Shown here in pieces: positions 10,001-16,570 of a stretch of DNA of 64,000 nt. Origin of the DNA: a bacterium (GTDB lineage: Bacteria; UBP6; UBA1177). The position numbers and the translations under genes were made by a program. The stretch covers positions 22,646 through 86,645 of the forward strand of contig JAGCUA010000047.1 in the NCBI GenBank assembly GCA_017963125.1, in the 5' to 3' direction. Numbering within the stretch: the stretch's first letter is position 1; the number at the start of each line of letters is the position of its first letter. A model generated the notes under the pieces. That model made no database searches. It saw only the letters and a list, made by a program, of their open reading frames with translations, and was not told where the DNA came from.

Positions 10001-10772
10001 GGAAAGATTGTGGAATGAGCTGTTCCTGTTTGCCTGTATTTTACATTCCGACAGCTGTGATTTGACAGCAGATTTTATGAGAGAACTTCTCTCCAAAGAG
10101 TTTCCTTTTTTAGAAAATTGGAGAACCATCGAACAAAAGTGCTTCCAATTCGGCTATTTTATCGGAGATGCAAGTTCTGAAATCCAAAAAGAAGTCTTTG
10201 ACTGGGCCCTGGATTTTGAAATCAAAAACAAATTATTAAGGGAGCGCATAAGAGATTTCAAACTTCAGGTCCTCACAATTGCCTTGTGGCGCAGCGAAAA
10301 TCTGCTCAAGGAAATCGAAATCACAAAATTCAAGGCACTTTTTGAACAAACTGTAAATGCGATTGATTCTGAATTCTCGAACTTGCAGAAAAAATTTATA
10401 CGGGAGGAAAAAATCTCCAACCGCAAGCTCATCCCGATCCGCTCATATCTGGAACTTCTCTGCGCACTTATTCGCTGCCGGCATTACGGCAAGGATTTTC
10501 AAGATCTGTTGTCGCCGTTTAATCCCAAAATTCAGGAGACAATCTCAAAGATTGAAAAAATCTACGAATGGCTCAAAAATATTGGAAAAACTCTCTATAC
10601 AAGGCAGATCCGCTTCATTTCTTCAGATCAGGATTCTGAAGAAGGTTTTTTGGATTATCTTCTGCAGTGGCTCGACGGGCAAAAATCATCAGAAATGCCA
10701 AAAATCGAAAGCGCTACGGATGATGATGAAAGCGACGGAAATGGTGATTCCGGAGATTCCGAGGATGAGTAA
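7014..10772 (+). CDS. DUF2357 (McrC-like) protein, 1252 residues, partner of the McrB-like ATPase
   Basis: The DUF2357 signature is visible around residues 148-157 (LENRLLKKLI), preceded by an RxPGRTVRE segment, as in COG1700/McrC-like partners of McrB ATPases. The typical C-terminal PD-(D/E)XK nuclease core of McrC is not visible to me. Residues about 480-560 contain IPDYIEDFSLKTIRSSANSVF and an NPVPQSIGAVFDF segment, followed by beta-rich stretches (690-830) ending in YTYGQEQPFDLRF. This middle part may be the Hsp70-like or other accessory module reported in CoCoNuT proteins, but I cannot confirm the fold. The last 350 residues are helical, with a very acidic Asp/Glu/Ser/Gly tail. The start overlaps the previous stop by one base. 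Likely role: effector or scaffold with the coiled-coil ATPase. Confidence 0.75.
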   Translation: MAEITGYSSLLEELKNNNKKAELLVSLRDWLNRILEFDPESGEALSDDLTHFLDKNHEFFQSDNADKNVFDYIHNILSYSGRSVFHIFESPRKEILRFHEQMKVYQAHEIDSAGIIEICRRPGRTVREKIAVKPSVLAVKRQQSIDTLENRLLKKLIIKLSYILEERNKVYSEIGREDEDSMLSALYAKLCRWLKSSEAEEIGEWQKLPPNNILLCDKFYKKVWRTWRFLLDLDDFVQEDFEKLNEILAAFVFWNTASDLQHRGAKIKQAPLNFDSKNFFVETVGFSNSEIRTENFALTLEKNLIKFKPVTGKKHEIKIEFENFEVDGKTQEKPETLLDALRISKNLADTIYKSEAGKERVIVKNISDEQKFAVIDFSQSPYESEICSTDKKLTRNHFPKDLLRQFWAKSDSSDIHNVDCAVSPDLYSENLNDWTISQVSFDDVLHKEWTESKIPAEIETEAVYNFMNSLRDFYNTGTFYYLIPDYIEDFSLKTIRSSANSVFSSANPVPQSIGAVFDFQMSERFKKLGIKDKDFVFVIEKKKVETGESYKEIFSVTPVCARTEYKKNDKEIINLKDFTEIPCGIRWEHHPPHIDKDYEPNKVFDDIKYTAEHTEGLKKESSQVFIISPEESIKNARLEMPDPKWHFVNEPFNAVRGLAASILIQEKVREIPLWSEHLPVLQMSVIKNGKRDGIDLTNGKVVLPIRGRSQPIEISKTFTLGKNVKEYHFRLTRGEGDASSSLKYEAVLQNPEFPLKKAVECELEMSYTYGQEQPFDLRFRPKSSAPFIRAQVQWNPIDESAFPVPNFPEERKWEEFLHWKDNRNPDGKDLIEWEESNFSRILDLQNFYLGKENGFNRYTRKFRKIPDFRYRDKQGQYYCLCQLDETKLVKFYRNHFNDIYNMIGSDFSFSLKPETKSVDALGREIYQVSGVKKGKNLYSKTIISLACSFRFPTMQIWNIRNSVLNDENVPDLFKEKTARVKEALAFLLNNENVKNQERLWNELFLFACILHSDSCDLTADFMRELLSKEFPFLENWRTIEQKCFQFGYFIGDASSEIQKEVFDWALDFEIKNKLLRERIRDFKLQVLTIALWRSENLLKEIEITKFKALFEQTVNAIDSEFSNLQKKFIREEKISNRKLIPIRSYLELLCALIRCRHYGKDFQDLLSPFNPKIQETISKIEKIYEWLKNIGKTLYTRQIRFISSDQDSEEGFLDYLLQWLDGQKSSEMPKIESATDDDESDGNGDSGDSEDE

Positions 10773-10804
10773 AAATTTTTTTTCAAAAAAAAAGAAAAAT
10801 TTTT

Positions 10805-10841
10805 GTCAACTCTTTCTTTTTTCGACGCTTGTATATAGTGT
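10805..10841 (+). promoter_or_regulatory. Putative non-canonical promoter P1 of the CARF-like gene
   Basis: This 37-base block aligns without gaps to 12438-12474 with 28 identities. Conserved words are GTCAACTC, a TTTTTC pyrimidine block, CTT, TAT and AGTGT. The TATATA at 10832 could act as a -10, but nothing like TTGACA lies 17 bases before it. It sits between the DUF2357 gene and the CARF-like gene, 77 bases before the start codon. The rest of this 145-base gap is an A/T-run stretch just after the DUF2357 stop. Confidence 0.45.
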
Positions 10842-10917
10842 CTGGGTTCTTTGAAACCATGATGTTTGGGTTATTTATTGGAAACTATTGGACTTTTTAT
10901 TTATTTGAGGTGAAAAG

Positions 10918-11535
10918 ATGAAAAAAATCGTATTTGCGACACTCCCGCTTAGAGGAATGGAAAAACGTCACTATCCTGTTGACGGAAATGCTCTGCTTGA
11001 AATCAAGGAACCGATTTATTTTGCTGCGACCAGCGCTTTGGCAAACACGCTTAAAGCCGATGACGAGGTAAAAGTCATCCTTCTTAAAACCGAAGGCGGC
11101 GAGAACGCCGGGGACGAAAACGCAAAACTTTTCGAAGAAGAACTTAATCACTTTAACACTGTCGGAGCTAAAATCAGTTACGAAACGCTTTCCAACGCTT
11201 TCGACCCGTCAAAAACCAACTTTCAGTTCACATTTAAAACCTTAATAAAAAAACTGGAAGAAGGTGCAGAGATTTATGCTGACATCACTTTCGGACCGAA
11301 ACCTTTGGCATTCCTTCTTTTCTCTGTTTTTCAGTTCGCCGAAAAATTCTTTGACTGCTCCATCGGAAACTTTGTCTATTCCAAAGTTGAATTTAAAGCA
11401 GGCAAAATCGTGGACGGCTCTGAAATGATTTATGACATTACCCCGCTCTATCTGATGAACAGTCTTACCAACATGATCGAAGCAACAAGCAGTGAACGCG
11501 CAATCAGAACGGTTGAAGCATTGTTCGAGGAGTAG
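10918..11535 (+). CDS. CARF-like (DxTHG/TM1812-type) protein, predicted cyclic-nucleotide sensor
   Basis: The start at 10918 follows a GAGGTG ribosome site. Residues 119-145 read as a strand followed by D122-I-T124-F-G126 and a hydrophobic helix, the layout of the DxTHG motif of Csx1/TM1812-type CARF domains (Asp-x-Thr-x-Gly). A first Rossmann strand is visible at the N-terminus (KKIVFATLP, then a basic loop). The 205-residue protein appears to be a stand-alone CARF with no fused effector. No CRISPR array or cas gene is in the window, so it most likely serves the adjacent DUF2357/McrB-like system: CoCoNuT superoperons are known to carry CARF proteins predicted to bind cyclic nucleotides. It ends 2 bases before the next gene, indicating coupling. 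Ligand and any ring-nuclease activity are unknown. Confidence 0.6.
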   Translation: MKKIVFATLPLRGMEKRHYPVDGNALLEIKEPIYFAATSALANTLKADDEVKVILLKTEGGENAGDENAKLFEEELNHFNTVGAKISYETLSNAFDPSKTNFQFTFKTLIKKLEEGAEIYADITFGPKPLAFLLFSVFQFAEKFFDCSIGNFVYSKVEFKAGKIVDGSEMIYDITPLYLMNSLTNMIEATSSERAIRTVEALFEE

Positions 11536-11537
11536 GC

Positions 11538-12419
11538 ATGGAACAGATATTTAAAAAAATAAACGAACTTTTTGATGAATATCTGAAAATTCTCGATCTT
11601 GAAAACACTGAAAATGCAAAGATGGCGATAGAGCAGAAAATCTATCTTGCCGTATGGGACGCCAAAAAAAAGTATAGGGAATATTCCGTAGAAGTTATTG
11701 AAACGGTCAAAGAGGCTCTTAAATATTATTTCCCTAATTCAGAGGCATTTAAACAAGGAATTCCTTTCAGCCAATATCTTTTTTTCTCGCTGGGAAATTC
11801 AATAAGCACAAGTGAAGAAAAAACAAATCTGGCAGACCAAAACGGCGGACAACACATTTCTGACGACAAATACAGACGAATCAAAAAAGTGAAAAATTTC
11901 TTTGAAGATATCAGAAAAACCTTTCCTGATCAGCATCTCGAAGACTGCGATATCATTGAAAAAGCTGTACTGGCACTGGGAATGGATGAGGATGAGATCA
12001 GAGAATGTCTGAAAATGTCGAAAGCTGCCACAACGGGAACAGAAAATCCGAATGAAGACGATGACAGCACAACTCTTATTGAGGAACAGGTTCCTGATAT
12101 TGTTGATAACAACACGATCGAAACCATGTTCGCTTCACATGAAGCGCTGGAGCAGACTCTTTCATTATTAGATTCGGAATGGAAAAAGAAATCGGATCCG
12201 ATGCTTTCGGAATTACTGACTGTTTTTGCCTTAGAAAACGGTTTGACTAAAGAATACTCCGACTATTCATTTCTGAATAAGGAAATTCTTGACGACTATT
12301 TCAAAGATCCCGACTATAAACTTCCGGAACAACAGGAAATCGCTGAGAAATACGACCAGACAAAATCTGCAGCAAGCAAGGTTCTCAGCAGATTCTGGGA
12401 AAAAATCAGAAAAAAATAA
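11538..12419 (+). CDS. Sigma-70-like protein encoded in the defence island
   Basis: The protein has 293 residues. Residues about 265-290 form a helix-turn-helix (QQEIAEKYDQTKSAASKVL) of the sigma region 4 or Xre type at the extreme C-terminus. Upstream, PFSQYLFFSLGN followed by a basic helix, a DEDEIRECL segment and an acidic DDDSTTLIEEQVPD stretch resemble regions 3-4 of sigma-70 proteins. The classic region 2 aromatic core for promoter melting is not obvious, so it may be a degenerate sigma-like regulator. It follows the CARF-like gene by 2 bases, and its ribosome site is inside that gene's end, suggesting CARF sensing and transcriptional output are linked. A 37-base motif shared by two island promoters is a candidate target. 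A simple DNA-binding regulator is the main alternative. Confidence 0.5.
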   Translation: MEQIFKKINELFDEYLKILDLENTENAKMAIEQKIYLAVWDAKKKYREYSVEVIETVKEALKYYFPNSEAFKQGIPFSQYLFFSLGNSISTSEEKTNLADQNGGQHISDDKYRRIKKVKNFFEDIRKTFPDQHLEDCDIIEKAVLALGMDEDEIRECLKMSKAATTGTENPNEDDDSTTLIEEQVPDIVDNNTIETMFASHEALEQTLSLLDSEWKKKSDPMLSELLTVFALENGLTKEYSDYSFLNKEILDDYFKDPDYKLPEQQEIAEKYDQTKSAASKVLSRFWEKIRKK

Positions 12420-12437
12420 CAACTTTTAAAAAATTCC

Positions 12438-12474
12438 GTCAACTCCCTCGTTTTTCATCCCTTTTATTAAGTGT
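12438..12474 (+). promoter_or_regulatory. Putative non-canonical promoter P2 of the zinc-ribbon gene
   Basis: This is the second copy of the island promoter motif, with GTCAACTC, TTTTTC, CTT, TAT and AGTGT at the same spacing as at 10805. TATTAA at 12465 could be the -10. The AGTGT is 30 bases from the start codon at 12504, which has a perfect AGGAGG ribosome site. Confidence 0.45.
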
Positions 12475-12503
12475 AAGTTGGTTGTTTTTAGAAGGAGGCA
12501 AAG

Positions 12504-12797
12504 ATGAGAAACGATTCCGAAAAAAAGATCAGATGTGAAATCACTGGAAAAATCTGCTACACGGAAAGAGAGGCTAACGAAACTCTCAAGGGAGCAAAAA
12601 GCCACAACAACAGATCAAAAAAGATTCCTGTGAGGAAATATTTCTGCGAGGAATGCAGATGTTACCATCTTACGCACTACCCTTTTTACGAAAGCAACAA
12701 AATGCAGCGCGAATTCAAGCAGAAAATAAAAGAGATCATCGCTTTTGAAGAAAAGAAGGCTTGGCGCGAAGAATACTCCCTCCTTTTATCAGCTTAA
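12504..12797 (+). CDS. Small zinc-ribbon-like protein
   Basis: A 97-residue basic protein with an AGGAGG ribosome site 8 bases before the ATG. Two Cys pairs are visible: a CEITGKIC segment near the N-terminus, and YFCEECRCYHLT at residues about 49-60. The latter resembles the C-x2-C...HLT knuckle of small phage and mobile-element zinc proteins. The C-terminus is a charged helix. I do not recognise a characterised family. It carries its own copy of the island promoter motif, tying it to the CARF/sigma-like genes. A DNA- or RNA-binding accessory function is possible but unproven. Confidence 0.6.
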   Translation: MRNDSEKKIRCEITGKICYTEREANETLKGAKSHNNRSKKIPVRKYFCEECRCYHLTHYPFYESNKMQREFKQKIKEIIAFEEKKAWREEYSLLLSA

Positions 12798-12947
12798 CGA
12801 CAACAAAACCCGCAAGATCAGGATCATGACAAAATCATCAAGGTTTTCTTATTTGTTATTCCGGCTATTCTGAGACGATCCCTTAAAAATTTGCCCATTC
12901 ACGTGAATTTTATATATTTTTCAGCTTTTTGATTTTTGAAGGTGACT

Positions 12948-13802
12948 ATGAGCGAATCAAACAACGAAAAATGGACGACGATAATCACGCCGAAGGATAA
13001 GCTTTTCAGGCTAAATCTGCGCGAGCTCTGGCAATACCGCGACCTGGTCAGATCGTTCGTGAAAAGGGACATTACCTCTGTTTACAAGCAGACGATACTC
13101 GGGCCGCTCTGGTTCTTTATCCAGCCGATTTTCACGACTCTGATGTTTCTTCTGGTATTCGGAAATATCGCAAAGATCCCGACAGACGGCGTGCCGCAGG
13201 TCCTTTTTTACATGAACGGGATCATTCTGTGGAACTATTTTTCCTCCTGCCTCACTTCGACTTCCAACACTTTCGTGCACAACGCCTACATATTTAAAAA
13301 AGTTTATTTTTCGAGGCTTGCGCTGCCGGTTTCTCAGGTGATTTCGGCGCTTGTGAAATTTTCGATCCAGTTCCTTCTCTTCCTGATAATGCTGCTTGTC
13401 TACTGGTTTGCCGGTTCCGCCGTTTCGCCGAGCTGGGCTGTTTTGATAATTCCGTTTTTCGTTCTTCAGATGGCGATGCTGGGGCTCGGAGTCGGGCTCA
13501 TTGTTACTTCGCTGACCACAAAATACCGTGATATGGCGCACTTAGTCACTTTTGCAGTACAGCTCTGGATGTATGCGACCCCTATCGTCTATCCGCTTTC
13601 TATGGTACCTGAAAAATGGCGTTCTCTTTATATGCTCAACCCTGTCGTTCCCGTTCTCGAGGGTTTCAAGCACGCCTTTTTCTCAACCGGAATGCCGAGT
13701 TTCACCGAATACGGGATCAGTATTGCTACGACTCTTATCCTGCTTTTCGGCGGGATCCTCGTTTTTAATTTAGTCGAAAGAAATTTCGTCGATACGGTGT
13801 AA
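12948..13802 (+). CDS. ABC-2 type polysaccharide/LPS export permease (Wzm/KpsM-like)
   Basis: ATG 12948 is chosen over an upstream TTG because GAAGGTG lies just before it. The 284-residue protein begins with a cytoplasmic segment (RELWQYRDLVRSFVKRDI) followed by YKQTILGPLWFFIQPI, a conserved sequence of the ABC-2 permeases that export O-antigen, capsule or teichoic acid chains. Six membrane segments are visible. Its ATP-binding partner (Wzt/KpsT type), normally the next gene, is absent: the following gene is a AAA+ ATPase of another class, reached after 287 bases with its own promoters. The permease is therefore an orphan, whose ATPase is elsewhere, or a remnant of a polysaccharide cluster. 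Confidence 0.85.
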   Translation: MSESNNEKWTTIITPKDKLFRLNLRELWQYRDLVRSFVKRDITSVYKQTILGPLWFFIQPIFTTLMFLLVFGNIAKIPTDGVPQVLFYMNGIILWNYFSSCLTSTSNTFVHNAYIFKKVYFSRLALPVSQVISALVKFSIQFLLFLIMLLVYWFAGSAVSPSWAVLIIPFFVLQMAMLGLGVGLIVTSLTTKYRDMAHLVTFAVQLWMYATPIVYPLSMVPEKWRSLYMLNPVVPVLEGFKHAFFSTGMPSFTEYGISIATTLILLFGGILVFNLVERNFVDTV

Positions 13803-13854
13803 TCTTCACAGCCGTTTCCGATAAAAAAGAAACATCTTTTTAAAAATAAAAAAC

Positions 13855-13883
13855 TTGATTTTTTTATTCAGTTGAGCTATAAT
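13855..13883 (+). promoter_or_regulatory. Distal sigma-70 promoter upstream of the double AAA+ gene
   Basis: TTGATT (13855-13860), a 17-base spacer and a consensus TATAAT (13878-13883). It would give a leader of about 200 bases before the gene starting at 14090. Confidence 0.6.
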
Positions 13884-14023
13884 GTCCTATCATGAAAGTG
13901 AAAACAGAAGAAAAAAATTACTAAAAAACGGGCTTTCAGTGTACGGATTACAAAAAAAACCGATAAAAACTCCAGTAATATTGCGTCACCAAGGATATCT
14001 ATTAAATAAATTAAATAATACAC

Positions 14024-14051
14024 TTGACTTCTGCAAAATTGCGTATATAAC
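14024..14051 (+). promoter_or_regulatory. Proximal sigma-70 promoter of the double AAA+ gene
   Basis: TTGACT (14024-14029), a 16-base spacer and TATAAC (14046-14051), about 40 bases before the ATG at 14090. With the distal site this makes a tandem promoter pair. Confidence 0.6.
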
Positions 14052-14089
14052 AGCAAAACGCCTTTCAGAAATAAAAGAGGAGGTCAACA

Positions 14090-16426
14090 ATGAATCTAAA
14101 AGACAAACTTAAAAGGAGGTTGGCGATGAGAAGAAGACTTCGTAATTCTGTAGCCCGCAAAATGAATAATGTTTCGCGCGAAGACTGCATCTGCGCGGCT
14201 TATTATCTCTACTGCGTGTCCGAACTTTATGAAGGCAGAAAATACTCTTCGGAAGATTCGGTGGAGCTTTTCTGCAAGCTCGCGGCATTCTTCGGGAAAG
14301 CAGATGAAGTTGCTGAATTTGTTGAGAAATACGTCAAATCAGCTGAAAAGACAAATCTCCTTGAACCGGTCGCGGCTGACACGGAGCGCTGTTTCGAGGA
14401 TTCAAAAATCCGGTACGAATACCGCGAGGATCGTGATATTGAAAGAAATTTAATGGTTTCCGGCATTCCGCTCACTGAAAATCTTGTGAACCTTTACCGC
14501 TGTTTTTACGCTTCAAATGTTGAATACCGCTTTTTTGCCAGACTTATTGCCAATTTTCTTCTCAGAAAAAGCTGCGCGGAAAACTTTTCCCTTCTTGAAA
14601 AGATCCCGGGGCATGTCGAAAAAGTCCTTTTTGACAAATCGCTCACCGGCTTTATTTCGGATTCCGTCGATCTCACCGATTCAGAGCTCAGATATCTCGC
14701 GTTAGGATACCGCTGCGCTGTCGTGCCTGACATGAACGGCATTCTTGACGACCTTTTCCGCAACAGCGCTTCGAAACAGGAGTTTGTGATGAAAGCACTC
14801 GGCATAAGTTCGAGTGAATACAGAGCCATTATCGATAAAAACGGCACGCTTTACTCGTTCGGTTTCATAAATGACTACGGAGAAATTGAAGACGATACAG
14901 TCCGCAGCATCGAAACCGGAAGCCTTGAGCCATTCTTCACAGATTTCGTAAAAAATGAAGAATTTTCAGATACTTACGAGCTTAACTCTTTCAATGTCAG
15001 CGATGATACGACTACTATAATGCAGGGTGCGTTGGCCGGAAAAAGAAGCTTCATGTTCCTTTTGTACGGAAAGCCGGGAAGCGGAAAAACGGAGTATGCA
15101 AAAGCGCTGGCAAAAGCATCAAAACTCAAGACTTTTGTCTTCAAAAATGAGGAAGAACCCATGCATAACTCGATCCTTTACCGCATGAACCTCTTTCTCA
15201 GCATAAACCATCCGGATTCGGTGATCGTTGTCGATGAAGCGGATACTCTTCTGAAAACGATAGATTTCGGATTTTTCGGTCCTACGCCGTCGAGAAACAA
15301 AGGAATCATCAACAAGATGCTGGAGAACAACAAAAACAAAGTCATCTGGATCGTAAACCACACGAAACAGATAGACACTTCAACCAGACGCCGCTTCAAT
15401 TTTTCCTGTAAATTCACGACGATGTCGAAAGAACAGCTCAGAAAGATCGCTCAGTCAAAACTTGCCGTTCTCAATATCGACGAAAATCTCAGGACACGGG
15501 TCCTCAAATCGATAGAAAAATACAACGTTACAGGTTCTTCGGTCGATAACGTAGTGAAAACAATAGAAAATCTTGAGAGTATCGCCTCCACAAAACTTGA
15601 AAGGTGCATCGATAAAATTTTCGATGCGAATTCGGCTCTTCTGTGCGAAGGGAGCAGAAAGTCGAAAATACGCGACACAACAAAATCTGGTTACGATCTG
15701 CATGCTCTCAACACTTCCGTAAGTCCCGATTCAATAGTCGAGATGATACAGAATGCTGAAGAATTTTCGAGATCTAACGGTTCATCCGAAAACGGGATAA
15801 GGCTGCTTTTCTACGGGCTCAGCGGAACCGGCAAAACCGAGTTTGCCCGCTATATCGCAGAAAAACTCGATAAAAAAATCATCATCAAACGCGCTTCCGA
15901 TCTTCTGGATAAATATGTGGGTGAAACGGAAAAGAAAATCGCCGAGGCTTTCGAGGAGGCCGAAGAATCGAACAGCATCCTTCTGCTTGACGAAGCCGAC
16001 TCGTTTTTCAGAAACAGGGAAAACGCTATCCAAAGCTGGGAAGTCACCAAAGTCAACGAATTCCTGACTCAGATGGAGGAGTTTGACGGGATCTTCATCT
16101 GCACGACAAATCTGAGAAAGATCTTGGATCCCGCGATGAACCGCCGTTTTCACGCGATCGTCGAGTTCAAGCCGCTCGAACGCGAGGGGATTGCCGCCCT
16201 TCTGAAAAGTTACTTCGGGAAATACGAATTCAGCGACTCCGATGTCGCGAAAATAGCCGATTTCGACTCGGCGGCTCCCGGAGATTTCGGAGTTCTCGCC
16301 CAGAAACTGCGCTTCATGAAGCAGTCGGATATCGATTCCGCGTTCATAGTCGATGAACTCTGCCGCATCCAGCGCGAGAAAAGTAACGGAAACCAAAAAA
16401 CCGGAAAAATCGGATACTGCGCGTAA
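14090..16426 (+). CDS. Tandem AAA+ ATPase (two AAA domains)
   Basis: The protein has 778 residues. After a helical N-terminal region of about 320 residues come two AAA modules. The first has Walker A GKPGSGKT (327-334) and Walker B VVDEAD. The second has Walker A GLSGTGKT (576-583), LLDEAD near 635, and a downstream MNRRF arginine-finger segment. The second is the better match to classical AAA (SpoVK/p97-like) sequences; the first is more divergent but keeps its core residues, so both may be active. Substrate unknown; a protein or DNA remodelling role is likely. Two in-frame ATGs 36 bases apart (14090 and 14126) each have a strong AGGAGG site, so the start is ambiguous and both may be used. 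Two promoters precede it and it appears monocistronic. Confidence 0.8.
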   Translation: MNLKDKLKRRLAMRRRLRNSVARKMNNVSREDCICAAYYLYCVSELYEGRKYSSEDSVELFCKLAAFFGKADEVAEFVEKYVKSAEKTNLLEPVAADTERCFEDSKIRYEYREDRDIERNLMVSGIPLTENLVNLYRCFYASNVEYRFFARLIANFLLRKSCAENFSLLEKIPGHVEKVLFDKSLTGFISDSVDLTDSELRYLALGYRCAVVPDMNGILDDLFRNSASKQEFVMKALGISSSEYRAIIDKNGTLYSFGFINDYGEIEDDTVRSIETGSLEPFFTDFVKNEEFSDTYELNSFNVSDDTTTIMQGALAGKRSFMFLLYGKPGSGKTEYAKALAKASKLKTFVFKNEEEPMHNSILYRMNLFLSINHPDSVIVVDEADTLLKTIDFGFFGPTPSRNKGIINKMLENNKNKVIWIVNHTKQIDTSTRRRFNFSCKFTTMSKEQLRKIAQSKLAVLNIDENLRTRVLKSIEKYNVTGSSVDNVVKTIENLESIASTKLERCIDKIFDANSALLCEGSRKSKIRDTTKSGYDLHALNTSVSPDSIVEMIQNAEEFSRSNGSSENGIRLLFYGLSGTGKTEFARYIAEKLDKKIIIKRASDLLDKYVGETEKKIAEAFEEAEESNSILLLDEADSFFRNRENAIQSWEVTKVNEFLTQMEEFDGIFICTTNLRKILDPAMNRRFHAIVEFKPLEREGIAALLKSYFGKYEFSDSDVAKIADFDSAAPGDFGVLAQKLRFMKQSDIDSAFIVDELCRIQREKSNGNQKTGKIGYCA

Positions 16427-16437
16427 ATATTCAGATA

Positions 16438-16485
16438 CCGGCTTCTGTTCCGTGTGAAAATCCGGAAAGGGGGCCGGCATTTTTG
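16438..16485 (+). terminator. Possible intrinsic terminator after the double AAA+ gene
   Basis: CCGGC (16438-16442) can pair with GCCGG (16473-16477), with inner TTCC/GGAA pairing, followed by CATTTTTG. The loop is long and the T-run short, so this is tentative. Confidence 0.3.
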
Positions 16486-16570
16486 TCCACGTCAAAAAAA
16501 TATAGAAATAAAAATTAATTATAGTAAAATGCTGTGTTCTTTGTTGTTATTGATTTAAGGAGATTTCGGC

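Noticed and set aside
10773..10804. Terminator after the DUF2357 gene
   Set aside because: The A/T runs can pair but form no G/C-containing stem; weak as a terminator.
13882..14112. 76-codon frame upstream of the double AAA+ gene
   Set aside because: It begins inside the TATAAT of a promoter, lacks a ribosome site and overlaps the real gene.
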